From Mycoplasmatota bacterium (GTDB lineage: Bacteria; Bacillota_I; Bacilli_A; Izemoplasmatales; Izemoplasmataceae), in NCBI GenBank assembly GCA_030600605.1, contig JAUVLT010000005.1, positions 1 to 48,595 on the forward strand: DNA of 48,595 nt, given 5' to 3'. Position numbers and translations under genes: made by a program. The notes beneath the pieces were generated by a model that saw nothing but the letters and a program-made list of their open reading frames with translations, had not been told where the DNA came from and searched no databases. This document shows, one piece after another, positions 16,471 through 24,117 of the stretch (its first letter is position 1; each line of letters starts with the position of its first letter).

Positions 16471-16503
16471 AAAAAAAGGGGTACCAATATCACCCTTTTT
16501 TAC
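16471..16503 (-). terminator. Terminator of the nadA-nadB-PHP operon
   Basis: On the - strand AAAAAAGGGT pairs with ACCCCTTTTTT around an eight- to nine-base loop, ending in a long T-run. It overlaps the stop codon region of the PHP gene. Confidence 0.8.
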
Positions 16504-17291
16504 TTCTTTTTTAGTTCTAAATATTCGACATTATTTAGACCCATTTTTAGGTATACTTCTTCTGCTTCTTTTACGGTATCATTGTATAGAAATTCGGGAG
16601 AATGACAATCGCTGCTAAAAATTGTTTTGCAATTGTATTCTTTAACAATTTTCCAAAATTCTAGTCTGGGGTAGTTTGGAAAAAAACCTTTTTCTGTATT
16701 TTTTCCACCTCTTCTATATCCATTTGCATTATATTCGAGGATGATATTGTGTTTTTTTGCTGATTTACAAATTCGATGGGCAACACTCACCGCATATTTA
16801 TCAAATTTGGGGTAATTATTCATGTATAAATCGGGATGTGCTATGATATCGAAGTATCCAGATTCTATTGCATCTTCTAAATATGATGCATAGCGATTTA
16901 TTTGTTCAACTGTTTTCAGGTTAAATCCACTTATTAGATCATCCATTCTCTTTGTCATTGATATATAATGCTGTCCATGAATCAAATAATCTAGTTTTTC
17001 GCGTAAAAATTCGTAATATTCTTCATGGTCGTAGAAATATTCTACTTCAATTCCTTTTAAGATTTTGATTTTGCCTGCATACTTACGCTGTGCATCTTCA
17101 ATATCTTCTAGATAGAATGGAAAATCACTAGGTTTCATTCTCACTCCTTGATCATTTACTCTAGTGTTTGGGGCGTGATCACTCATTCCTAGTACTTCTA
17201 AGCCGATTTTAATGGCTTCTTTTACATAATCTTCTGTTTTACCTGTGGCGTGGTTGCACAAGTAATGATGTGTATGGTAGTTTGTCTTCAT
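16500..17291 (-). CDS. PHP-domain phosphatase, histidinol-phosphatase (HisJ/HisK) type
   Basis: 263-residue metal-dependent phosphoesterase. The N-terminal THHYLCNHA (His pair), MSDHAPN, the KGIEVEYF glutamate, HGQHY, IAHPDLYMNNYP and the late SSDCHSPE supply the usual trinuclear metal ligands of the PHP fold. The family name suggests histidinol-phosphatase, yet no his gene is in the window and the gene sits 2 bases after nadB, in the slot often taken by nadC. Its real substrate may be another phosphate ester. No ribosome site is obvious (CTAAATATG), so translation is probably coupled to nadB. Confidence 0.85.
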   Translation of the reverse strand: MKTNYHTHHYLCNHATGKTEDYVKEAIKIGLEVLGMSDHAPNTRVNDQGVRMKPSDFPFYLEDIEDAQRKYAGKIKILKGIEVEYFYDHEEYYEFLREKLDYLIHGQHYISMTKRMDDLISGFNLKTVEQINRYASYLEDAIESGYFDIIAHPDLYMNNYPKFDKYAVSVAHRICKSAKKHNIILEYNANGYRRGGKNTEKGFFPNYPRLEFWKIVKEYNCKTIFSSDCHSPEFLYNDTVKEAEEVYLKMGLNNVEYLELKKK

Positions 17292-17293
17292 AT

Positions 17294-18793
17294 TTAGTTA
17301 ATTCGGTAGTGACACCCGATACTTTCCTTTCTATTCAGTGCAGAATCAATAATAATTAACGCTGTTTGGACCATATTAAGGGCTTCATAGTAAGCTTTTG
17401 AATTATTTGGATACTTGTTTAAGTTCTTTTTCATTTTTAAAACAATTTTTTTGGCAAACAATAATCCTTCTTTTGTACGTACTATACCAACATATTCATC
17501 CATTGTTGTTCCTAGTTTCTTTTTTATTGGCTTATAATTATATTTATAACTATGATATTGTTCAATATGACCTTCAAAATCAATTTTATGTGATTTTTTA
17601 TTATTTATATCATTTGCAATGCGATTTCCAAATACAATACATTCTAAAAGTGAATTAGAGGCTAATCTATTGGCTCCATGAACTCCGTTTGATGCGCATT
17701 CTCCATTAGCATATAGAGAATTCATACTAGTTTGGCCATTTAAATCTACTTTAATCCCTCCAATATTAAAATGTTGAACGGGAGATACAGGAATTAAGTC
17801 TTTTCCCATAACAATGTTTTCAGTTTTTAAATGATTATAGATTGTTGGGAAGCGGTTTTTAAGGTATTTTTCACCTAAATGGCGAGTATCTAAATAAACA
17901 TGGTCTGTCCATGTATCATACATTTCACGATAAATTGCTTGAGAAACGGTGTCTCGTGGTGCTAATTCAAGTAAAGGTGAATACTTTTTCATAAATCTTT
18001 CACCTTCAGAATTAAGTAAATATGCGCCTTCACCTCTGATAGCTTCAGAAATTAAGAATTTAAAACGGCTTTTAGAAAATTCATTATGAAAAGCAGTTGG
18101 ATGAAACTGAATAAATTCTAATCCTTCGAGTTTTATATTGGCTCTATATGCCATTCCGATACCATCTGATGTTGCAATTGCAGAATTTGTTGTTGATCCA
18201 TATATATTTCCAATACCACCGGTTGCTAAAATAGTATTTTGAGCAATAAATTCAATTGTTTCAGTACCGTTGTTCAAACAACTTACCCCAAAACAAGAAT
18301 TATCACGATGTAATAGCTCTAAAGCCATCATGTTTTCATGAATGTGAATGTTTTCTCTTGTAAAACATTCTTTTTTTAAAGCTTTCATAATATCTTTTCC
18401 AGTTGAATCTCCACCTATGTGTAAAATTCTTCTTGTACTATGACCTCCCTCTTTAGTTAAGAGGATTTCTCCATATTCATCACGGTCAAAATCAACCTTG
18501 AAATTCATTAATTTGTTAATATTTTCACTTGCTTCAGTAACTAATACCTTTACGGCTTCTTTATTATTCAAAAAGCTACCTGCTTTTAAGGTATCATCAA
18601 TATGAGCATCAATATTTTCTTGAATAAAATCGAGTTCACCGGCTATTCCACCTTGAGCTAGGTTACTATTTGTTACAATTAGTGATTCTTTTACAATAAT
18701 ATCGACTCTTTTTTGAGAATCGATATTTAAAGCAGTATAAATACCGGCAAGTCCTGCCCCAATAATTATGACATCTGTTTTAATTTGTTTCAT
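17294..18793 (-). CDS. nadB: L-aspartate oxidase
   Basis: FAD enzyme oxidising L-aspartate to iminoaspartate, the first step of de novo NAD synthesis. The dinucleotide-binding GAGLAG is at residues 12-17, followed by SNLAQGGIAG. The active-site region has QFHPTAFHNE, LISEAIRGEGAYLLN and LAPRDTVSQAI with the catalytic Arg, and GANRLASNSLLE binds FAD. The end ESIGCHYRIN is the conserved C-terminal signature in a shortened helical domain (499 residues against about 540 in E. coli). It lies between nadA (8-base gap) and the PHP gene. GGTGGTAAT provides the ribosome site. Confidence 0.96.
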   Translation of the reverse strand: MKQIKTDVIIIGAGLAGIYTALNIDSQKRVDIIVKESLIVTNSNLAQGGIAGELDFIQENIDAHIDDTLKAGSFLNNKEAVKVLVTEASENINKLMNFKVDFDRDEYGEILLTKEGGHSTRRILHIGGDSTGKDIMKALKKECFTRENIHIHENMMALELLHRDNSCFGVSCLNNGTETIEFIAQNTILATGGIGNIYGSTTNSAIATSDGIGMAYRANIKLEGLEFIQFHPTAFHNEFSKSRFKFLISEAIRGEGAYLLNSEGERFMKKYSPLLELAPRDTVSQAIYREMYDTWTDHVYLDTRHLGEKYLKNRFPTIYNHLKTENIVMGKDLIPVSPVQHFNIGGIKVDLNGQTSMNSLYANGECASNGVHGANRLASNSLLECIVFGNRIANDINNKKSHKIDFEGHIEQYHSYKYNYKPIKKKLGTTMDEYVGIVRTKEGLLFAKKIVLKMKKNLNKYPNNSKAYYEALNMVQTALIIIDSALNRKESIGCHYRIN

Positions 18794-18801
18794 ATTACCA
18801 C

Positions 18802-19710
18802 CTAACTTAGTTTCATCATCTTATCTAAAGCCTTAAAGGCCTTTACTCTAATGTTTTTAGTTACTTCAATTTCAAATTTATTATCTTTTAATGCATAATA
18901 GATATCTTCTAATCTTGTTAATTTCATGTCATAGCAAGCTAAATCATTAGTTAGAATGTGAAATTTCTTATTTGGACATGCTTTTTCCATAGTGTGAATA
19001 ATGCCGTATTCTGTTCCAATAATAAACTCATCACAATCACTCTCAATGACGTAGTTTAGGAGTCCTTTTGTACTTCCTGCAAAGTCTGCGACTTTAACAA
19101 TCTCTAGTTTTGCTTCAGGATGAACAATAAACTGAGCTTTTGGATACTTTTTCTTCATCATCGCTACTTGATCTAAAGATAAATCATTGTGAATACAGCA
19201 AAATCCTGGCCATAATTCCATATCCAAATCATATTTTTCCCTTAAGTAAGTCCCTAAGTTCTTATCTGGGACATATAACATCTTTTGTCCTTGATAATGT
19301 TTGATTATTTTTTCAGCATTACTACTTGTAACACATATATCACTTAAAGCCTTTACTTCAGCTGTGGAATTAACATAACAAACAACGATTCTATCAGGAT
19401 GTTTTTCTTTATATTTTATTAAACGAGCTTTTGTGACCATATCAGCCATTGGGCATCCTGCTTCTTTAACGGGTAATAAGACAGTTTTCTCTGGAGATAG
19501 TATTTTAGCAGTTTCAGCCATAAAACGAACACCAGCAAAAACAATAACATCAGCATTTGTTTCACTTGCTACTTGACTTAAGTATAAACTATCACCTGTA
19601 AAATCAGCAATATCTTGAATATCGCCTTCTTGGTAGAAATGCGCTAAAAGAACAGCGTTTTTCTCTTCTTTAAGTCGTTTAATCTCTTTAATAATTAATG
19701 ATTTTTCCAT
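18802..19710 (-). CDS. nadA: Quinolinate synthase A
   Basis: [4Fe-4S] enzyme condensing iminoaspartate with dihydroxyacetone phosphate to quinolinate. It has 302 residues. Cluster cysteines are probably Cys86 (EAGCPMAD), one of Cys171/172 (GFCCIHND) and Cys245 (KACPNKKF). AHFYQEGDIQDIADFTGDS near the N-terminus is diagnostic. The track starts at 19740, but ATG 19710 has GAGGTGA 6 bases upstream, so the first ten track residues are dropped. It is first in nadA-nadB-PHP with a clear promoter; nadC, which finishes quinolinate use, is not in the window. Confidence 0.96.
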   Translation of the reverse strand: MEKSLIIKEIKRLKEEKNAVLLAHFYQEGDIQDIADFTGDSLYLSQVASETNADVIVFAGVRFMAETAKILSPEKTVLLPVKEAGCPMADMVTKARLIKYKEKHPDRIVVCYVNSTAEVKALSDICVTSSNAEKIIKHYQGQKMLYVPDKNLGTYLREKYDLDMELWPGFCCIHNDLSLDQVAMMKKKYPKAQFIVHPEAKLEIVKVADFAGSTKGLLNYVIESDCDEFIIGTEYGIIHTMEKACPNKKFHILTNDLACYDMKLTRLEDIYYALKDNKFEIEVTKNIRVKAFKALDKMMKLS

Positions 19711-19730
19711 TAAATTCACCTCGCAAATGT

Positions 19731-19759
19731 ATTTTATCATTTATATTATCTAGTTTCAA
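19731..19759 (-). promoter_or_regulatory. Sigma-A-type promoter of the nad operon
   Basis: On the - strand TTGAAA, a 17-base spacer and TAAAAT, ending about 20 bases before the nadA start codon. No NadR or NiaR operator was recognised. Confidence 0.65.
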
Positions 19760-19854
19760 ACATAAAGAACTAAAAAAAGCTATTTCTTATCATATCTGAT
19801 AGACTATATCATAAAAAAACTCATTTTTATGTTAAAATATAGTGAGGTGATAGA

Positions 19855-21099
19855 ATGGAAATCAAGAGACCACTAGCTTATCGAGCTAGACCAACTAAAT
19901 TAGATGATATTGTTGGACAAAACCATATTATTGGGAAAAATGGAGTAGTTAGAAAGATGATAAACAATAATCAAATGTTCAGTTTGATTCTTTATGGACC
20001 TCCCGGATCTGGAAAAACAACAATTGCAACTGTAATTGCAGAAAATTTTGGAATTAATACATATAAATTTAACGCTTCAACTGATAAGAAAGCTCAATTA
20101 AGAGAAATAGTACAGGTTAGCATAAACTATGGAGCTTTAGTAATAATTGACGAAATTCATCGAATGAACAAAGATATTCAAGATTTTTTGCTCCCACATG
20201 TGGAAAATGGGAACATAATTATGATTGGTCTAACGACAAATAATCCTTATCACTCTGTGAATCCTGCGGTTCGTTCTAGAACACATGTTTTAAAGCTGAA
20301 AGAAATTACTGAAGAAGATATAATTAAGCGTTTAAAACAGGTAAACAAAGAGTTTAAAGAGGAATTAACATCATCAATAGACGAAAAAGTTTTTGAATAC
20401 ATTGCTACTTCTTCAAATAGTGATATTAGAACAGCTTTAAATAGTCTTGAGATTATAAATATGTCCTATCCAAATACAAATATAACCTTAGAAATGACTA
20501 AAAAGGTCTTACTTAAGCCGATTTTGTCCTTGGATAAAGATGAAGATAATTACTTTAATATCCTTAGTGCGTTCCAAAAATCAATAAGGGGAAGCGATGT
20601 TGATGCAGCCCTTCATTACTTAGCTCGATTAATTGCAATGGAAGATCTCGATAGTATCTTAAGAAGAATGACAGTCATTGCCTACGAAGATATTGGCTTA
20701 GCTAACCCAAGTGTGATAAATAAAATGGATGCTTGTGCACGTTCTTGTGAACGTGTCGGATTTCCTGAGGCTCGGATTCCTTTAAGCTTATTAGTTATTG
20801 ATATGGCGTTATCTCCTAAGTCAAATAGTGCAGTAACCGCTATAGATAAAGCATTAGATGATGTAATGAGTGGAAAAACACCAAAAATTCCAAATCATTT
20901 AATCAATGTTGCTAATTTTGAAGAAAAAGATAAGTATTTATACCCTCATGACTTTAATGAAGCCCTTATTTACCAACAGTACTTACCAGATGATCTTAAA
21001 AATAAAATTTATTATAAAGGTAAAGAAACTGGTAAATATGAAAGAGCATTAAAAGATCGAAATATTAAAATAAAAACTATCTTAAAAAAGAAAAAGTAA
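19855..21099 (+). CDS. rarA: Replication-associated recombination protein RarA/MgsA (AAA+ ATPase)
   Basis: 414-residue clamp-loader-like AAA+ ATPase that acts at stalled replication forks. The N-terminus RPLAYRARPTKLDDIVGQNHI is typical. Walker A is GPPGSGKT at residues 48-55, Walker B is VIIDEIHRMN, sensor 1 is IGLTTNNP, and the arginine-finger region is AVRSRTH. The C-terminal tetramerisation domain carries RGSDVDAALHYLARLI and IVAYEDIGLANP-like sequence. GAGGTGA precedes the ATG. It is divergent from nadA and is one of few + genes in this arm. The family is also called WRNIP1/MgsA. Confidence 0.96.
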   Translation: MEIKRPLAYRARPTKLDDIVGQNHIIGKNGVVRKMINNNQMFSLILYGPPGSGKTTIATVIAENFGINTYKFNASTDKKAQLREIVQVSINYGALVIIDEIHRMNKDIQDFLLPHVENGNIIMIGLTTNNPYHSVNPAVRSRTHVLKLKEITEEDIIKRLKQVNKEFKEELTSSIDEKVFEYIATSSNSDIRTALNSLEIINMSYPNTNITLEMTKKVLLKPILSLDKDEDNYFNILSAFQKSIRGSDVDAALHYLARLIAMEDLDSILRRMTVIAYEDIGLANPSVINKMDACARSCERVGFPEARIPLSLLVIDMALSPKSNSAVTAIDKALDDVMSGKTPKIPNHLINVANFEEKDKYLYPHDFNEALIYQQYLPDDLKNKIYYKGKETGKYERALKDRNIKIKTILKKKK

Positions 21100-21159
21100 A
21101 ATGGCCCTTATAGTATAATATTATATATATATTATTATATATTATTATAGGCATAAAAC

Positions 21160-21186
21160 AAAAGAGGCATTTTTGCCTCTTTATTT
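21160..21186. terminator. Bidirectional terminator, rarA / MinD-ferredoxin gene
   Basis: Stem AAAGAGGCA/TGCCTCTTT with loop TTTT; the outer bases form the stop of the minus-strand gene. A run of alternating AT repeats (about 21118-21150) precedes it. Confidence 0.8.
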
Positions 21187-22038
21187 TCTTAAATATTCAA
21201 TAAATTCAAACCATTTCTTTGATGTGAAAAAAGGAATATTTGTTGTGGATGGAATTTGTAAATTGCTGATACTATTTACTATTTCAATATCGAATGGTAT
21301 TTCTAAGATTGTTTCAATACCCATTAAATCAAGGTACTTTTTAATCTCTTTGGCCTTACTAAGGGATAAATCGTATTTATTTATAATTACTTTTGCTTCT
21401 ACGCTAAACATTTTTATTAGATGAACTACTTTTTTAAGATCATGTAATCCTGAAATTGTTGGTTCAGTAACAATAATTGCCTTAGATACACCTGTAATTG
21501 CACTTATTACATTACAAGCAATACCAGGTGACCCATCAATAATTATTGTATTTCTATTTTCTTTGTAAGCGACTTCCCTAGCGAGTTTTCTAACCTCGGC
21601 AACGAGTTTACCACTTGATTCTTCACCTGGAATAAGGCGAGCATCTATCATAGGTCCAAAAACAGTTTTACGATGAAATATTTTACCAATAACTGTATCA
21701 TGCATTGTAATTGCATTTGTTGGACAAACATATTCACAAACTTTACATCCTTCACAAGCAGACTCATTTATAATGATATCTTCTGATATAGCATTAAAGT
21801 TACATGAAGTGTGACAAAGACCACAGTAATTACATTTATCGTAGTTTATAATTGGTCTTTGAAAGCCTATAAAGTCTTTTTCCTCTACAGTATCTCCTTG
21901 GATTAAAATATTTAAATCAGGAGCATCAACATCACAATCTGCGATAACTAAATCATTAAAATAAGGTATTATTGAAGCTGTTAAGCTTGTTTTTCCTGTT
22001 CCACCTTTTCCACTAATTATTACAATTTCATTGATCAT
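21181..22038 (-). CDS. MinD-superfamily ATPase with inserted ferredoxin domain (second copy)
   Basis: 285-residue SIMIBI-class ATPase of the COG1149 type. The deviant Walker A is GKGGTGKTS (residues about 10-18). Two [4Fe-4S] motifs are inserted at about residues 62-105: CNYCGLCHTSCNF and CEGCKVCEYVCP. IIDGSPGIACNV is the switch region, as in ParA/Mrp proteins. The likely role is ATP-driven Fe-S or metallocofactor handling, but no member's reaction is settled. GGTGAT places the start at ATG 22038, overlapping the previous gene's end by 11 bases. It forms a pair with the upstream paralogue. Confidence 0.9.
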   Translation of the reverse strand: MINEIVIISGKGGTGKTSLTASIIPYFNDLVIADCDVDAPDLNILIQGDTVEEKDFIGFQRPIINYDKCNYCGLCHTSCNFNAISEDIIINESACEGCKVCEYVCPTNAITMHDTVIGKIFHRKTVFGPMIDARLIPGEESSGKLVAEVRKLAREVAYKENRNTIIIDGSPGIACNVISAITGVSKAIIVTEPTISGLHDLKKVVHLIKMFSVEAKVIINKYDLSLSKAKEIKKYLDLMGIETILEIPFDIEIVNSISNLQIPSTTNIPFFTSKKWFEFIEYLRK

Positions 22039-22870
22039 ATTTATCACCAAGCACTTTTCTAGCTATGTTCGCCATTTTATTTTTAAAGTATTCACTATGA
22101 TTTATTAAAAGCTTTCCATCAGCCAAAATACTAGCGAATTCTCGATCGAATTTGATTCTTTCAAGTAATTCTATCTTCTCATTTTCTAAATATTTGAAAA
22201 TATCATCATTTCCGAGGTTACTTTTGTTTACTACTACCCCGAAATTTTGGTTATCAGCGCGTAATAATTCAACAACCATTTTCATATCGCTTAGACCGAA
22301 AGGTGTAGGCTCAGCGCAAATTATACAGTAATCTGCCCCATCTATTGCAGCAACAGTTGAACAACTAGTACCAGGAGGGCTATCAATTAGTAATAATTCT
22401 TCGTTTTGAGTAGATTTTTTCAGCGTTTCAATGATTTTTACACCACTTATTTCACCTACTGTTAAATTTCCATAAAGAAATAACTTATTTTTGTCTATTT
22501 GTTTATAAATAATTTTACCAATTTCTTTATCAATGTAAGAAATCGCGTCAGTTGGGCATACAAGAGCGCACCCTCCACAATCATGACAAAGATCTTGAAA
22601 GACTAAAACTTTCTTTTTTGCAGGAATAATGGCATTAAAATTACAAAAATCACTACATTTACCGCAATAATTACATAAATCATCATTTACTAATGGATAT
22701 TTTTTAAAGACACCTTCCTCTTTAATGGTTTCCCCTTTTAAAAAAAGGTGACTATTAGGTTCTTCAACGTCAGTATCTATTAAAGTAGCCTTATTTAGGT
22801 AAGAAAAAAGGTTGACGGAAAGAGTAGTCTTTCCGGTCCCCCCTTTTCCGCTAAGAATAGCTATTTTCAT
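22028..22870 (-). CDS. MinD-superfamily ATPase with inserted ferredoxin domain (first copy)
   Basis: 280-residue paralogue of the next gene. The deviant Walker A GKGGTGKTT is at residues 8-16, DTDVEEPNSHLF follows as in the family, two [4Fe-4S] motifs read CNYCGKCSDFCNF and CHDCGGCALVCP, and LLIDSPPGTSCS is the switch region. The two ATPases probably form a heterodimer, as tandem COG1149 pairs are commonly encoded together next to NifX-like proteins. The start ATG overlaps the NifX stop by one base (TAATG). The role in Fe-S or Mo/Fe cofactor traffic is inferred from family and context; no nitrogenase gene is present. Confidence 0.9.
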   Translation of the reverse strand: MKIAILSGKGGTGKTTLSVNLFSYLNKATLIDTDVEEPNSHLFLKGETIKEEGVFKKYPLVNDDLCNYCGKCSDFCNFNAIIPAKKKVLVFQDLCHDCGGCALVCPTDAISYIDKEIGKIIYKQIDKNKLFLYGNLTVGEISGVKIIETLKKSTQNEELLLIDSPPGTSCSTVAAIDGADYCIICAEPTPFGLSDMKMVVELLRADNQNFGVVVNKSNLGNDDIFKYLENEKIELLERIKFDREFASILADGKLLINHSEYFKNKMANIARKVLGDKYDQ

Positions 22871-23229
22871 TAGTGTCGACCTTTGCTTGTGGAAATCAAA
22901 AGCTCAGGAAGTTTTTTTTCGAAATATAAATAAAGGACTTCTCTAACAGTTTTTTCTCTTGGATATTGGTAACTTTTTATTTCAAAAGCTTCTAATGCTT
23001 CAAGTGCTTTTGGCCCTAATTCAGGGACAAGAACAATATCAATACCTAAGTCTCCTAAAATCTTAACAGCTTTACCTCCGGCTCCACTTCCAGCTGATTT
23101 AGCTGTGTTTTCAATTGAAGTAAAGCTTAAAGCTTCATGATCATAGATTACAAAGTATTCTGTACGGGCAAAACGATCTGATACTTTACTGTTTTCATTA
23201 TTTTCTAGTGAACTAATTGCTATTTTCAT
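22870..23229 (-). CDS. NifX/NafY-like dinitrogenase iron-molybdenum cofactor domain protein
   Basis: 119-residue single-domain protein of the family that holds FeMo-cofactor precursors in diazotrophs and has unknown roles elsewhere. The N-terminus MKIAISSLENNENSKVSDRFARTEYFVIYD is diagnostic (beta strand, then SDRFGR-like loop), and GSGAGGKAVKILGDLGIDIVLVPELGPKAL fills the RNase H-like core. GGAGAAATAAT supplies the ribosome site. It is placed between the DUF134-NifX fusion (11-base gap) and the two MinD-ferredoxin ATPases, to which it may deliver or from which it may receive an Fe-S or metal cluster. Confidence 0.88.
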   Translation of the reverse strand: MKIAISSLENNENSKVSDRFARTEYFVIYDHEALSFTSIENTAKSAGSGAGGKAVKILGDLGIDIVLVPELGPKALEALEAFEIKSYQYPREKTVREVLYLYFEKKLPELLISTSKGRH

Positions 23230-23240
23230 ATTATTTCTCC

Positions 23241-23927
23241 TTAATGGTCACAAGCGTGACCTTCATCATGTTGACAAACACTTCCTTGAGATGTTAGGAA
23301 TCCACCTAAATACTCATTTAAATTAACGTCTATACGTCCAGTAGCACCAAGTACAACATCAATTCCTTGTCTTTGGAATAAATCGACAGCCATTTGTCCC
23401 ATTCCACCAGTAATAATAACATCAACACCATTTTGACCTAAAAACTGCGGTAAAACACCTGGTTGATGTGGAGGCGATGTTACATAAACTACTTCTGTTA
23501 CTGTGTTTTCTTTAACTGTGTAAATTACAAATTCTTTGGTGTGTCCGAAATGCCCATCTACAGTGGTTTTATCACTTGTTGGGAAAGATATTTTCTTAAT
23601 CTCTTTTTGTTCAATATTCATTTTGCTCTCTCCTTTTAATTTTATATTTCCAATCTCGTTTTTAATGATAAGGATTTTGTTGTTTAAAATTACATCAACA
23701 AACTTTTTACGACCTGATAATAATAATCTTTGAATTGTTGCTCTTGAAACTTGCATTTCTGTAGCAGCTTCAATTTGTGATAATTTTTCAAAATCACATA
23801 AACGCAAAGCTTCAAATTCATCTAACATTACATAGACAGTTTCAAGTTCTGACTTAGCAATTCCGGCTGGTTTAAAGGTTCTTGAACTATCTAGTCTTCT
23901 AGCGTAACGCTTTATTCTACTGGTCAT
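23241..23927 (-). CDS. Fusion of DUF134 HTH regulator and NifX-like domain
   Basis: 228 residues. Residues about 1-95 are a DUF134 (COG1342) DNA-binding region with sigma-factor-like helix-turn-helix (KLSQIEAATEMQVSRATIQRLLLSGRKKF). Residues about 115-215 form a NifX domain (VDGHFGHTKEFVIYTV, GGMGQMAVDLFQRQGIDVVLGA). The tail CQHDEGHACDH is Cys/His-rich and could bind metal. AGGAGATGA places the start at ATG 23927, not the track's 23954. It heads the four-gene cluster, just downstream of a perfect palindrome that overlaps the transcription start, so it probably represses its own operon, perhaps sensing a metal or cluster through the NifX part. Confidence 0.88.
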   Translation of the reverse strand: MTSRIKRYARRLDSSRTFKPAGIAKSELETVYVMLDEFEALRLCDFEKLSQIEAATEMQVSRATIQRLLLSGRKKFVDVILNNKILIIKNEIGNIKLKGESKMNIEQKEIKKISFPTSDKTTVDGHFGHTKEFVIYTVKENTVTEVVYVTSPPHQPGVLPQFLGQNGVDVIITGGMGQMAVDLFQRQGIDVVLGATGRIDVNLNEYLGGFLTSQGSVCQHDEGHACDH

Positions 23928-23940
23928 TTTATCATCTCCT

Positions 23941-23956
23941 ATGTGCATATGCACAT
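23941..23956. promoter_or_regulatory. Palindromic operator of the DUF134/NifX/MinD operon
   Basis: ATGTGCATATGCACAT is a perfect 16-bp palindrome. It covers the expected +1 position of the promoter immediately upstream, so a protein bound here would block transcription. Confidence 0.75.
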
Positions 23957-23960
23957 TAAT

Positions 23961-23988
23961 AGTATATACCTTCTTGTGGTAAAGTCAA
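23961..23988 (-). promoter_or_regulatory. Sigma-A-type promoter of the DUF134/NifX/MinD operon
   Basis: On the - strand TTGACT, a 16-base spacer and TATACT. Transcription would start at about 23954, inside the palindrome. Confidence 0.75.
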
Positions 23989-24117
23989 CCATATTTGAGT
24001 ATTTTTTTTAAATTTTAAATAAGCTAAAAATTTATAAAAAAAGAAATAATGCGCTGAATTACCACTTTTATTAAATCTCTAGTATAATAGAATTAAATTA
24101 TTTTAAGGAGAATGTTT

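Larger units (their letters stand above)
15462..16499. other. Non-coding replication terminus region containing dif
   Basis: 1.04 kb with no credible ORF. The left part is G-rich over C on the + strand (15781-15840: 15 G, 2 C) and the part right of dif is the reverse (16201-16260: 5 G, 11 C). It contains dif, a 16-bp palindrome, two DnaA-box-like nonamers, and octamers that occur in opposite orientation on the two sides: GAGAGAAG at 15786 (+) and 16283 (-), and AGAGAGGC at 16093 (+) and 16255 (-). TTAACATA half-sites like the XerD arm lie at 15930 and 16304. The convergent gene arms flank it. No RNA gene was recognised. Confidence 0.85.

Noticed and set aside
21112-21152. AT-alternating repeat before the rarA terminator as a regulatory element
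   Set aside because: Simple ATTATATAT repeats form weak hairpins anywhere in AT-rich DNA; no conserved signal can be argued.
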